This document shows positions 34,256-44,953 of a stretch of DNA of 64,000 bases, in pieces. The translations under genes were made by a program, and so were the position numbers. The DNA comes from Brachypodius melanocephalos (taxonomy: Eukaryota; Chordata; Aves; Passeriformes; Pycnonotidae). Below the pieces are notes generated by a model. It saw only the letters and a list, made by a program, of their open reading frames with translations, was not told where the DNA came from and made no database searches. Where the stretch lies: contig VZSR01001755.1 of NCBI GenBank assembly GCA_013398615.1, positions 1,416,278 through 1,480,277 on the forward strand, given 5' to 3'. Every line of letters begins with the position of its first letter. The first letter of the stretch is position 1.

Positions 34256-34635
34256 CTGCTGGAGATCCCTTGGTCTCCTCTGCTGGATTTTTGTCAGGCT
34301 CTTGCTGCTCTTACAGAACCCACGGGGAAAGAGGTCCCAGAACACTGGGATGGGATTCCTGGAAGGATGGGGAGAGGATTGTGGAGTTTCCAGGCAGTGA
34401 CATGCTCAGCTCCAGCATGGAAGCAGAGCTCAATATGGAGCTGGAATAGGAACATCATCACTCCTACTTCCCACCTACATTTCCCTGGGACACAGAAAAG
34501 TCAGGAGAAACAATCCCAACCCTCTAAGGCCAAGCTCCCATGGAACACAGCCCTAAGGATTCCACCCAAAGCTTCTGCTTGAGCAAATCTTCTAAAAACG
34601 GAGCAAATCCTGCAGGAAGGGCAGCACGGGTTGGA

Positions 34636-34862
34636 GCTTCCCTGAGAATTTTAAGGAGGAAGGGCTCTAAACTGAAAGAGGGTGGGTTTAAGTTGGATAC
34701 TGGGAAGAAATTGTTCCCTCTGAGGGTGGAGAGGGGCTGGGATGGAATTCCCAGAGAAGCTGTGGCTGTCCCTGGATTCCTGGAAATGTCCAAGGCCAAA
34801 CTGGAGAAAACTGGGATGGTGGAAAGTGACCCTATGGAACTGGATGGGCTTTGAGCTCCCTT
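34636..34862 (+). mobile_element. CR1 LINE 3' fragment
   Basis: This copy extends further 5' than most: 'gaggaagggctctaaactgaaagagg', 'gggtttaagttggatactgggaagaaattgttccct', then the GGGATGGAATTCCCAGAGAAGCTG block and a GGGCTTTGAGCTCCCTTCCAATCC end. Its terminal AATCC opens directly into the pentanucleotide satellite that follows. Confidence 0.9.
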
Positions 34863-35158
34863 CCAATCCAATCCAATCCAATCCAATCCAATCCAATCCA
34901 ATCCAATCCAATCCAATCCAATCCAACCCAATCCAACCCAACCCAATCCCAACCAAACCCAATCCAACCCAATCCAACCCAACCCAATCCAACACAATCC
35001 AACCCAACCCAACCCAATCCAACCCCATCCAATCCAACCCAACCCAACCCAATCCAACTCAATCCCATCCAATCCAACCCAACCCAACTCAACCCAACCC
35101 AACCCAATCCAATCCAATCCAATCCAATCCAATCCAACTCAATCCAATCCAATCCAAA
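34863..35158 (+). repeat. (AATCC/AACCC)n satellite seeded at a CR1 end
   Basis: About 295 bp of AATCC and AACCC pentamers with rare variants (AACTC, AACAC, CATCC). The flanks are nearly pure AATCC and the middle is AACCC-rich. Frames such as SNPIQSNPIQ and GLDWIGLDWI are translations of it. Confidence 0.97.
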
Positions 35159-36117
35159 CCATGATCCCATGATTCTGTGACCCCAACTCGCCCCAACATT
35201 ACTCCTCCTCATTTTCCAAATGAGTGCACCATGGGAGACCCCAGGCCTGGAGGTGTCTCAGCAAACCAGGACACGCTGTCCCACCCCGCCATGGTGGCAC
35301 CAAGCGAGGAGTGGCTCTGGAATTCCACTCTGGGCCTGTCACTGATGGCGAGAAACACAAAGCCCGATCCAGAAACTTCTCCAGCCTGTGTTTATTGGGA
35401 TTTGTGCACGGCCAGGGCCGTGTCCAGCAGAGGATTCTGGAATATTTGAGCGGAGCACTTCCCAAGCAGCAGCTGGATGGCAGAGGCGGCGGCGCGGGCT
35501 GCCCTGGACAATGCACTTCTATGAGCTCCCGGCTCCCCCGGTCCAGCCCCCTCCCCTCAGGAAGATGGTTTATGGACTGTGTACAAATGTTTTCATTCAA
35601 TGGCAGGAATGTTGTTTTCCTAAAATCGGGAATTAGCACTGGGGCTCATTTCAGGAATTAAGGTGTTAAGCCTCAGGAATCCAGCGGCAAAGACAGGCAG
35701 CATCCCAGGGATAGAAATGCCAACCGGCAGGAATCTGGGTGCGGAGGCTCTGCAATGTTAATTGGCGCTTTTTTCTTTTTCTTTTTTTTCTTTTTCCCCA
35801 AGATAGGTTTGTCCTGGTGAGTGGTGGAAGGCGTTTTGTGCACTCTCTGTCGAAGCAGCACTCGGAAAAAGGCCCTGGGGGACTTCTTTCCATCCCTTGT
35901 GTTCATTGGGAGCGCCTGGGTTGGATCATCCTGCTTTGCCCCTGGATTTTTCCCCGGTGGGAATGCAGCGCGGTGGTGTTGGCACCCGGCTGCCTCCCAC
36001 CTCTGCGCCTGGGGTGGAATGCAGGGAGCACAGACGGATCATCCCAGGAATGCAGTGGGTGTTTCCTTGGGTCTCGTTTCGAGGTTTTAATTGCCTTGAA
36101 AATAAGAGCGAGCGTGA
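35159..36117. other. Unique non-coding sequence
   Basis: No gene can be supported. The first bases (CATGATTCTGTGACC) look like the remnant of the CR1 tail displaced by the satellite. A motif-rich patch lies near 35560-35660 and a T/C-rich tract near 35766-35800. Confidence 0.42.
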
Positions 36118-36195
36118 TTCGAAAATACAAAAAAACCAAAAACAAACAAAAAAAACCCCCACCCACCCCAAAAAAAACAAAACAAAACCAAACCA

Positions 36196-36269
<74 letters not shown>

Positions 36270-36296
36270 GAAAAAAAGAAAAAAGAAGAAAAAACT
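36118..36296 (+). repeat. A-rich tract with A61 homopolymer
   Basis: A/C-rich sequence from 36118 leads into an uninterrupted run of 61 A at 36197-36257, then A with single G interruptions. Lys-rich and Phe-rich frames here are artefacts. Confidence 0.97.
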
Positions 36297-36656
36297 CCCA
36301 CCCACCAAAAAAGATAAAAAGCTGTGAAGTGAAGAGGAAATTAATTTGTAAGACAATGGAGAAGATTGCAGCGCCCTGAGCCAAAGGCCTGGGGCAGCTT
36401 TCCCCACCTCTCCTGGCCCGCCCTTGGCTGATGGGAATCTCCCAATTTCCCTCCTGCCAAACCTGCAGCTCCCACCCTGCTCCTGCTGGGGACTCCTCGC
36501 TGCCAGAGGCGTCCCTTCGGTACCTGTTGATCCACACCCACACAGCTCAGCCCCGACTCACTCACAGTTCCTTTGCCAGGGATTTCCAAATGCCCAAATT
36601 CCCAAAAATGGGGTTTTAATGGCTCCATCTGTGCTGCATTTTGCAGGAAAACGCAT
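36297..36656. other. Unique non-coding sequence
   Basis: No coding, RNA or transposon feature is recognised. Confidence 0.42.
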
Positions 36657-36738
36657 ACAAATAGATAAACATCACATGCAAACAGAGAAACAACTCAGAC
36701 AAATAGATAAACATCACATACAAATAGATAAACATCTT
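36657..36738 (+). repeat. ACAAATAGATAAACATC tandem repeat
   Basis: Three good copies and one degenerate copy of an approximately 21-bp unit. Confidence 0.85.
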
Positions 36739-36819
36739 TTAAAGGTATTTTTTCTGCTTTGTCTGCTCCCCTCTCAGGTCTCCACTCTATCACAAACTCT
36801 TCATTGACACAAACTCCTC

Positions 36820-37200
36820 TTTCTCAATAATCAGCCAAGATCCGGAGCACAGTTTAAATACATTTGCAAATGCATCAAAGCTAAATCGGAGCAGCATTTC
36901 TCTGAACTCCTGCTCAGGATTTTGGGCTGATTTTGGATTTTCTTTTTCGTTTTCTTGTCTCTGCAAAGGAAACATGAGCCTCTGTCCTTGACACAGGGAA
37001 GATACAATCACAGGAGACTCCCTGAACTGGAGAGAAATCAAAGCCCCTGGATTGGCCTTTATTTGGAGACAGTAATTCCTTCCCGGCATTTCAGATACAA
37101 TTGCAACATTTGCCGCGAAAGCTTCTTGGGAAAGATGAACTTGATTTTCCTGACCGCTACAAAATGTATTCATTTGTTGTCAGCAGCAGAGATTACCCCC
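36820..37200. promoter_or_regulatory. Candidate conserved non-coding element
   Basis: Unique block with AATACATTTGCAAATGCATC (an octamer-like ATTTGCAAAT palindrome), CAATTGCAACATTTGCCGCG and ACAAAATGTATTCATTTG. No frame in it resembles a protein. Enhancer function is inferred. Confidence 0.35.
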
Positions 37201-37829
37201 GTACATGGAGTCCAAGCCACCCTTCCCAGATTTAACTTCCCATTCCCAAGGAAGGTTTTTCCCGCCCCAACCCTGGGCTTCCCACCCCACTGACCCTTCT
37301 TCTCCTGTGCTTTGAGTATTTTTTTTCCTGGGTCCCTGCAGCTGCCCTGAGATGGAATTTAAAAATTTGGATAAATTTGCTCTGTGGATTTCTTCAAGAG
37401 ATCTGCAAAGTGGGGAGAAGGTTTGTGAGAATGCGATGAAAAAAAAGCAGAACTGAAGGCAGCCACCGAGAATGAATTCTGTGAGCAGCAGAATTCCCAA
37501 AGTGTGAGAAGAATTTGAAAGCAGAGAGGGCAGGAATCTCTCAGGATGAAGTACAAGGGCAGCTGTGGGGTAACCCAGGCCCAGGAACCCTTGGGCAGGT
37601 GGAGGATTGGGAAGGGTGGAGCTGATTTTTGATGGACACAGTGCAGTCAGTCAGAACCTCCACAGCCTCAAAACCTCTCTCCCCTTTTCCCTGCACCTTC
37701 AGCAGCGAGGAGAAGTCCATGACACCTCCAGGCTTCCCCGGGCAGAAAACTGGGAGAGAGATTCCTGGTTTTATCCTCCCCCCATGCCAAGGCCGGCGGA
37801 CAGGAGGAGGCTCCTCGCTGGGGGAGCAG
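37201..37829. other. Unique non-coding sequence
   Basis: No feature can be supported. Confidence 0.42.
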
Positions 37830-38240
37830 GGACTGTAAATCCAGCCTGCTCCCAGAGTTTACTCAACAGTGCAAACAAAAATAAACGGGTGTCAGCTCGG
37901 CTGCTTAAAGAGGCCGTGAAAGGTGACACTGTGTCACTAATCCCTTGTTGCCATTCATTAAATACATCCTCTGGGCTGTTAATCTTCACACCTTCCTTTG
38001 GGGGCCACCGGGCAACAAGCTGGGAGGTCTTGACCATGGCAGAGGATGGCAGGAGATGCCGAAGGTCAGCCTGAAAAAGCAAAACCAAGAGCGCTGGAAT
38101 GGTAATAAGATCATGTGTGAAGAATGCACGTTAAATATGATCAAACTGGCCGGGGGTGGCTGGAGGAGGAGCAGCCCAGCTAAGAGGATATTCCAGAATG
38201 CCCGGAGAAATCCGATAAATTCAGATTTTCGGTGATTCCC
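37830..38240. promoter_or_regulatory. Candidate conserved non-coding element
   Basis: Motifs include CAAAAATAAACGGG, CATTCATTAAATACATCC, GGTAATAAGATCATGTG and CACGTTAAATATGATCAAAC. Unique sequence without repeats. Function is inferred. Confidence 0.33.
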
Positions 38241-38370
38241 AAACGTGACAGAACGCAGCCTTGGCTGAACTGGGCGTGGCAGCAAAAGTGGGGAAAATAT
38301 TGGGGCTGATCATGTCTATAATGAGGTTGTCTCTGTAACATAAAACATCCAAAAGAATGCTGGTGAGCGA

Positions 38371-38442
38371 GAAAGGGAATAGATGTCCTTTTAAAAGAAA
38401 AGGAATAAACGTCCTGTTAAAAGAAAAGGAATAAATGTGGTT
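38371..38442 (+). repeat. 26-bp tandem repeat, almost three copies
   Basis: GAAA(G/A)GGAATA recurs at 38371, 38397 and 38423, each followed by an (A/G)TGTCC or similar word and TTAAAA. Confidence 0.92.
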
Positions 38443-40959
38443 GGTTTCCCACAGAAAGCAGAGCAGCTGGAGGAAGGATTCCAGCCAGCTCTGCATCCCC
38501 TGGACAAGAGTGACCACAGGAACCCCACGGTGGTCCTTCAAGGGCAGGACAAGGCTCTCCTCGCCTTGCCTGAGCTTCCATCTGGATCAGAATGTCTCTT
38601 GTAATCCCAAATTTTCCACAGGAGATTTGCTGGCTGATCTCGTGCAGCAGAGCCATCTCATCCCACGGGAAAACAAGGCAAGGCTGCCCTGGGATGGGGT
38701 GAGGGGGTGCAACCCCCCAGGCTGGGCAGTGCTGACCCTCAGGGCTCAGCCAGGGTCACGAGAGGTGTTGGGCACTCAGACGCTGCACAAACTGCTCCTG
38801 ATTCACCAGTTCAGCAGGCTGGCACCTCTGGGCAGGGCCTGTCTGCAGTCCCTGGTGCTCCCTGTGCTGCTTTCCCCCTCACCAGGCTGCTCAGCCGAGC
38901 GAACGCGCTGGAGATGTTCCCTTTGTTCTGGGCAAAGACAACAAACAAACGCAGAGAGGGATTTGGGAGCCGGGCTGTGCTGACCTGCCCGTGCCGAGCC
39001 CTGAGGAATGTGATAAACCCTCAGCCCAGGACCTGATCAACCCCGTCCTCCCTCCTGAGCTGCTCCAGCATGGAAAGCAGGGGAATATTTGGGGCTACAA
39101 AGCTTCTCCCTCCCTCCTCAGCGTTTGCACCGAGGTTCCAAGCGCTGACACAAATCCGCAAGGCAGGCGCTCAGCTGAAATTCTTCCCAGTGTTGTATCA
39201 CCACATAATTCCCCACAGGTGCTGTTGTTGGTGTTTCGTGGTAAATAATCCGAGCAAGTGGATGTTTTGGTACAACAATCTCTCTCTGGCACACGGATCC
39301 GTTGGTTTGTCCCTGGCTCTCTGCGCTGAAGGCGCAGTGCCCTTGTCTGGAAACGAGGGTTCAGCACAAAACAGAGAAAAAATAAGAACAGCACCTGGCA
39401 GGGGAGAAATCATCCAGCCTGTCTCATCAGCCAAGGGTCTGGGTGTTATCCCATTTTCTCCTGAGGTGTCAGGGTGACTTTGCTGGGTGACAGACAGATG
39501 AACAGCTGCTGACTCCCTGCCCTTGGGTGTCCTGGGGAATTATTCTCCTCTGGAAGAGCTGCCATGGTATGCTTGAGCTAAAAGGAAATCTCTCCTATGG
39601 CTCAAAATGATGACAGCCCCCAAAAGAGGAAAACCACCCCATTTTTGTCCCACAGAATAGGCAGGAAATGAGATATTGAGAAGAATTATCTGGCAGAGCT
39701 CAAGCTGCACAAGGGAGAGGTGGAGAGAGGCCACGGCAGCTCAGTGACCCTGTGGTGAGAGATGGGGAATTTTCCTGCAGGATCCAGCATCATTCCAACG
39801 TGGCAATGACCCCTTCCTCGGAGCACGGGGCAGAGCCAGGATCCAGACCCCAGGCACGGGAGCAGCTCTGCCACGGGGCCCTGGAACTCCAGGGATTTCC
39901 ACAGCAGGATGTGTTTGTACATGTGCTTTGCCACCAAAATGGTTTTGCGTTCATTTTAACAACCAAAAACACCCCCAAACAAGCCCCAAACCCACGATTC
40001 TGTTGCACGGGGCCCTATTTACTGTTTATCTTTGCTGAGAACATATGGTTCCACTTTCTTGGGCTGTTGGTCTCCAGGGTTAATGACATCTGACCAGATG
40101 GCCCAAAGCAAAGAGTGATGGGACCAACGTGCAGGACAATTAATCTGGACAGGGGAAAAAAAAAAAAAAGGCAAAATAAAACGAGAAATCCCCAAATCCA
40201 CTCCCCTTCACCCATAAAATGTCAGATCCTCGAGCTGCCATCCAGACAGATGTTGTTACCATCTGGGAAGATGTTAAGCGGAGCCTTTCTGTTCCCCTTT
40301 TTTTTTTTTTTTTCCCCATCGAAATGCCCCAAAATGTAAATAGTAGACACAAAAACATTTATAAACGATGCTGTCTCTTCTCCCCCCGCGGAGGCCGTGG
40401 TTGTCTCCGCAGCACTCCCAGCTCAGCTTTTAAAGGTTTTTCCAGTGACACACTCCCAACGTGTCCAGTGACAAATGATGTAACGTGTTGCTGGCCCAGG
40501 GGGGCTGTGCAAGGGGAGCCCTGGCTTTCATTACATTTTGCACGCGAACATTTTCTCTTTCACAAACCCCTGCAGCACCATCACACCCCAGGGCAGCACC
40601 AAAACACCAAAAAGGGCTGCCAGTCCCTCCCTGGACTTTTGTGGGAGATTTTCCAGGCTGGGAGCCCCAAGGGAATGCGGGCACAGGCTCCAGCGCCCAG
40701 CTCATTCACGGATTTACAGAAACCAGGAGCAAACTGGGCTCAAACACCAGCTCTGCCTCTGGAAAACGCAGCCTCCACCCTGGCAAGGCTTTGCTTGGGG
40801 CTTGTTTTTCTGAGAGGAACAAGTTCCAGCGGTGTCGCTGAAAGGAAAAGTTTCCTTTTGAGTCCCCGTAGCTTTGTGCCGGTGACACCGAGGGCAGATG
40901 GGGTTTTGCTGAAAGAAGAGTGCTTTTTGGAGCATTGCTTATTTGGTTTGGGGCACTAA
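38443..40959. other. Unique non-coding sequence
   Basis: About 2.5 kb without a recognisable exon. Motif-rich unique patches lie near 39220-39300 and 40210-40370. An A-run at 40155-40168 and a T-run at about 40300-40315 are present. Frames up to 246 codons (from 40219) have no domain. Confidence 0.42.
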
Positions 40960-41110
40960 TATAAACTGTGCTGGCAAATCCTTTCTCCTGTAGGCAAAGG
41001 TTAAGTAGTCCATTGATTTAATTGGCTTAATGTTAAGTAGGTGTCTACAAGATTAGAGCCCGAGAGCAGCCCTTCATTTCAAGCTGGCTTCCTTCTTCCT
41101 CTGACATCAC
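40960..41110. promoter_or_regulatory. Candidate conserved non-coding element
   Basis: Contains GGTTAAGTAGTCCATTGATTTAATTGGCTTAATGTTAAGTAGG-type sequence, with GTTAAGTAG repeated 38 bp apart and an internal ATTTAATTGG. TTAAGTA/CTTAA words resemble NK-type homeodomain sites. Function is inferred. Confidence 0.36.
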
Positions 41111-41679
41111 AAAAAATCTTCGGGGAGCTTTTTTTTTTTAATCCCTCCCAGCTTTGAAACGTCAACGTTATCTTTCGTCAGCATCTCAGGAGTTGGCAGA
41201 AAGATGCAAAACCAGGGTTTTAGGAGATTTTCGTCTCCCTCTGGCTGGTGCAGCTTCACAGGCAGCAGAAGACACATTTGTCCTGCACCACGACCACATC
41301 TGAGGGAGCTCAAGGAGCAGCTCGGCTTTTTAGGCTCAGCTCGGTGTTTTAAATGCCGGATTCAAAGTTTTCAACCCCTTTCTGTACTGTTTGCCCGCCT
41401 TTTGTAGGCTGGCAGCGGAGAGAATTCCAGGGAATTGAGATATAAAATGGGCAGAGTGTCCCAGTGTCAGTGGGAATCTTGGATGGAGTTGTTTTCACTC
41501 CCTTGAGGTGTCCTTGGCACTCCCTTTGGAGACAGTGGAGGGAAGGAGATTCCCACCTGTTTCTTCATCCAATATTTCTGTCCTAAACAGGACAATGAAC
41601 AACAAGGAAGGATCTTTGAAGCTCTAAATTCACGTTCAGTTGCTCTTCCAAACATCCTGCAATGGAAAATTGCACTGGA
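41111..41679. other. Unique non-coding sequence
   Basis: No feature can be supported. Confidence 0.42.
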
Positions 41680-42010
41680 AGATCTCTCCAATAAAGATTT
41701 AATCACATAATCTAATATATGAATATTGAATGTGCCCCAGGGAGCCAGGTATGCATTGCAAACATCTGTAATAAACATTTATAATCCAACAGGCTTCTGG
41801 AGTATTAAGAAATTACCAAAAATAGAAAGGAGAGGGGTTTTGTAAAATAATTTCCTTCCAGCTTGAAGCAGATGTCTTCCAGTTACTGGTTCCCTGTATT
41901 TGGAGATGATGCTGGGAGGGTTTTGACAAAAGAGGTTTTTGACAGAGATGAAGCACAGATTCAAATAGGTGAAAAGGACACAGAAGACCCTTTAAAGTAA
42001 TTTTGCCTCG
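41680..42010. promoter_or_regulatory. Candidate conserved non-coding element
   Basis: AATAAAGATTTAATCACATAATC, CTAATATATGAATATTG and TAATAAACATTTATAATCC are clustered within 110 bp. Unique sequence. Function is inferred. Confidence 0.34.
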
Positions 42011-42236
42011 TCTTTCGGACTCTCATTTCTGCTTTGACCTTTCGTGCTTTCCAGCATTGAAGCTCCAGACTCCCACAGCGGTGCCCTCACTCCCAAAACG
42101 CTGATTTGGGTGGGTGGGTGATGAGTGTGTGAAGGAGTCACTGGGCTGAGAGGGTTCTTTACAGTAAAGGGTTACTCACACCTTCAGTGTTTCCATGTGG
42201 AAATCACGGGATGGTGGCTGCTCCTCCAGGGAGAAG

Positions 42237-42410
42237 GATCTCAAATGGGTTGGGTTGGGTTTGGGTTGGTATTGGGATCTCAGATAGTTGGGTTGGGGTT
42301 GGGTTGGTATTAGGATCTCAAATGGGTTGGGCTGGTTTGGGGTTGGTATTGAGATCTCAAGTGGTTTGGGCTGGTTTGGGGTTGGTATTGGGATCTCAAA
42401 TGGATTGGGT
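42237..42410 (+). repeat. 39-bp minisatellite, four to five copies, abutting a CR1 end
   Basis: GATCTCA recurs at 42237, 42276, 42314, 42353 and 42392, each followed by A-TGGGTTGGG and GGTTGGTATTGG. The last unit runs straight into GGATTGGGTTGGAAGGGGCC, the complementary 3' end of a CR1, so the array appears to derive from the CR1 end. Confidence 0.94.
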
Positions 42411-42490
42411 TGGAAGGGGCCAAATTCCCATTCCAAAGCTCTGCCATGGGCAGTGACACCTTCCAGGAGCTCCATCCCACCCAATGGTTG
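42396..42490 (-). mobile_element. CR1 LINE 3' terminal fragment
   Basis: TGGATTGGGTTGGAAGGGGCC is followed by 'ctgccatgggcagtgacaccttcca'. The copy is very short. Confidence 0.65.
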
Positions 42491-42679
42491 GACTGCCTGA
42501 TCCTGCAGGCCTTTCCCCACCTGGAGGACCCCAGGTGCAGATGTGGGGCGCTGTGAGGTGCAGGATGTGCTCGGGGTACATTCCTCATTCCCATTTGGCA
42601 AACCCTGGGAGTGGCAGTGCCTCCAGTCACGTACGGTGGGATTTCAGTGCCAAAAAGAACGGGAGCTTTGATTGAAACC
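42491..42679. other. Unique non-coding sequence
   Basis: No feature can be supported. Confidence 0.4.
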
Positions 42680-43080
42680 TGCAGATCGCTTAATGCAGAA
42701 ATTACCCATTAAACAAGATAAGAGCAGAGCAATCCCCGCTGGAATGGGAGCTGGATGTTTGTGTCAACACCCGGATCCGAGCTGGGAACATCTCGGGGTC
42801 CCGCTGGGCTGTGGGATGGAAACACCACTTTCCCCTTTCAGCTGGCACTTCCAAGGGCTCTGCTAATTGCTTATCTCCTTCTCTTATCTCATCACCTCCC
42901 CCAGCCACGCTCTGCCTCTCCGTGTGCCTCGTTAAAGGAGTTTTCAACTGTGAACGGCCTTCCAAGAGCAAAGCCCTGGCAGAGACAGGTTCAAAACCCC
43001 AGAATAAACAGCCCCGGGGGTTGTCTTTCCCCTGTTTCCTCAGCTGATTATCTGAGAACAATCAGGCTGCGCGCTGCTTT
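42680..43080. promoter_or_regulatory. Candidate conserved non-coding element with GATA-type words
   Basis: ATCGCTTAATGCAGAAATTACCC and ATTAAACAAGATAAGAGC lie at the left. TGCTAATTGCTTATCTCC, TTCTCTTATCTCATCACC and GCTGATTATCTGAG lie further right. Repeated AGATAAG/CTTATCT resembles GATA-factor sites. Function is inferred. Confidence 0.34.
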
Positions 43081-43249
43081 CTTTGGAGCCAAAGAAAAGT
43101 TCCAAGAGAACGCGAAATGAGCAGGCGTCGTGTCGGAGCAGGCAGAGGCTGCTGGGGATGAGCCGAGCGCTGGATTTCCCCTCCTCACCGGGCAAGGGGG
43201 TCACGAATCCATCATTTCAACCTTTCACACGTTTGACCACATGGAAAAG

Positions 43250-43410
43250 CCGTGGAAACATGGAATGTTTGGGTGGCAAGGGACCTTATAACCCATCCAG
43301 TGCCATGGGACACCTTCCACTACCCCAGGTTGCTCCAAGCTGGCCTCGGACATTTGGACACTCTGGACAGCCTGGTTCCATTTTGTTCCCCGTGTGAAAA
43401 GAGAAAATTC
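43250..43410 (-). mobile_element. CR1 LINE 3' fragment
   Basis: Plus strand: AAACATGGAATGTTTGGGTGGCAAGGGACCTTATAACCC-type start, then 'ccatgggacaccttccactaccccaggttgctccaagctgg'. Diverged and 5'-truncated. Confidence 0.85.
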
Positions 43411-44329
43411 CTGGATGTCACAATATTTCTTGCATTGGGAATAATACAGCCTAAACCAGTAATTCCAGGTTTAACACAAATCCCAGGGCAGTTCCAGGAT
43501 GGAATTTTACTTTGTCCTTTATCCAGTCCCCATTTTCATCTCTAACCAGAAAGGAGCAGCCATCCCACCAGGCTGGGGATTTAAAGGAATAAGCTTGGAT
43601 TGCCTTTGGAGCAGACAAACAGAGCTGGAGCGCTGAGGGAGAAACGAATTTAAATGCTTTTTTGTGTTTATTTGACTTAAGCAGGTCCATTTTCCCTGCA
43701 CCAACCCACGGGTGCTTCCTGGAGAAGCCAGACTTCCCGAGCCATTCCGGTGACAGGCACTGGCTGCATCAGACAAAATAAATTAACAAAAATTTAATTA
43801 CTTTGTAGCATTCCTGTCAAAACTGACAACTCAAACATGGGGAAAAGATCATGTTTTTCCCCGGGGTGCATTTTTTATTTCTTTTTTTTCTTTTTTTTTT
43901 TTGCTCTCTGTCTGAGGGGGAACACGAAGTTGCAGAGCTATTTTTGGGTTTTACATGGCCTACTGCTTCCTGTGCTGTGGGAGGGTTCAGGAGCGAGGCC
44001 ATAAAGGAATTCAATTTCCTTCTCTCCCTTTTAGGACTGTGGATATGGACCCTCTGCTTATTTACATTCTCCCTGACAAGTTTCTCCCTGACTGAGCCGT
44101 TTTCCTGTAATCCCCACTGGATCCTTGACATGGATTTCCATCACAGAGGGTCCTTTCAAAGGATTATGTCTTGGTCCTGGCCTAACTCCGTGGATATAAA
44201 TACATGGATGGGTATTTTAGGAGTTTCCTACAGCCACGAAGAATTCCCCTTGGAAAAAAAAAAAAATCCCAAAATATCACTCAGAACCAGAATTCACTAA
44301 TGACATATTCACATCTTCCACTTTCAAAC
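43411..44329. other. Unique non-coding sequence
   Basis: No exon is recognised. A T-rich tract lies at about 43870-43900 and an A-run at about 44255-44267. Confidence 0.42.
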
Positions 44330-44600
44330 CCATAGCAGGGGAAGGTGTTGTGGTTGGAGTAGCTGCGTGCTGGAATCAGCTCAGTAATGATTTTGGGCCA
44401 GGGAAGCAGCTACTAATTGCTTTAATTAAACAATTATCCGGCAGATCAAATAAATAGCAAATAATAAATCTTGCAGGTTGGGAGTATCGTGCGCTTCACG
44501 CAGATAAGCATCAGTGAAATATAATAGAGTTGAGTGTTATTGTTAATTTTGACTCGGGGCTTACAAATCAAAGCTCTGCAAGATCCAGGTAAAGCAAGAA
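44330..44600. promoter_or_regulatory. Candidate conserved non-coding element
   Basis: Motifs are dense: CTCAGTAATGATTTTGG, CTACTAATTGCTTTAATTAAACAATTATCC (three TAAT/ATTA cores within 30 bp), AAATAAATAGCAAATAATAAATC and GTTATTGTTAATTTTGAC. One of the strongest enhancer-like blocks by texture. Function is inferred. Confidence 0.42.
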
Positions 44601-44745
44601 ATCTGACTAAAACCTCTTTAATTCTTGTTTTCCGAAGAAAACCTTGCTCTTGGTTTTCATCTCCCCCTGTTGTGGTGGGGGAAGATCTGTCTGGAATATC
44701 AGTGACTCCCCTGGCTCTGCTGGACCCCTCAGCAGGGAACAAAAC

Positions 44746-44953
44746 GGAGTTTGATTCCTGATTGGAAGGATTTCTGTGCTGTTTGGTGCTGTTGGTGGCT
44801 CACAGCCTCAGAAAATGGAGTTTAATTCCAGATTGGAAGGATTTCTGTGCTGTTGGGTGCTGTTGGTGGCTCACAGCCTCAGAAAATGGAGTTTAATTCC
44901 TAATTGGAAGGATTTCTGTGCTGTTGGGTGCTGTTGGTGGCTCACAGCCTCAT
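44746..44953 (+). repeat. 71-bp tandem repeat, 2.9 copies, nearly identical
   Basis: GGAGTTT(A/G)ATTCC starts at 44746, 44817 and 44888, and each unit contains GGAAGGATTTCTGTGCTGTT and GGTGGCTCACAGCCTCA. Only a few substitutions separate the copies, which suggests a recent expansion. Confidence 0.97.

Noticed and set aside
34296..34320. Acceptor-like TTGCTGCTCTTACAG/A
   Set aside because: It is isolated, and the downstream sequence leads into a CR1 fragment rather than an exon.
34524..35212. Frames of repeated GLDWIGL or SNPIQ on both strands
   Set aside because: They are translations of the AATCC/AACCC satellite in all frames. Pentamer repeats lacking stops keep several frames open at once.
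35739..36379. Lys-rich frames near 36.2 kb
   Set aside because: They are translations of the A61 tract and its A-rich flanks.
40219..40959. 246-codon plus-strand frame
   Set aside because: It begins in a unique patch, passes a long T-run translated as poly-Phe, and has no domain.
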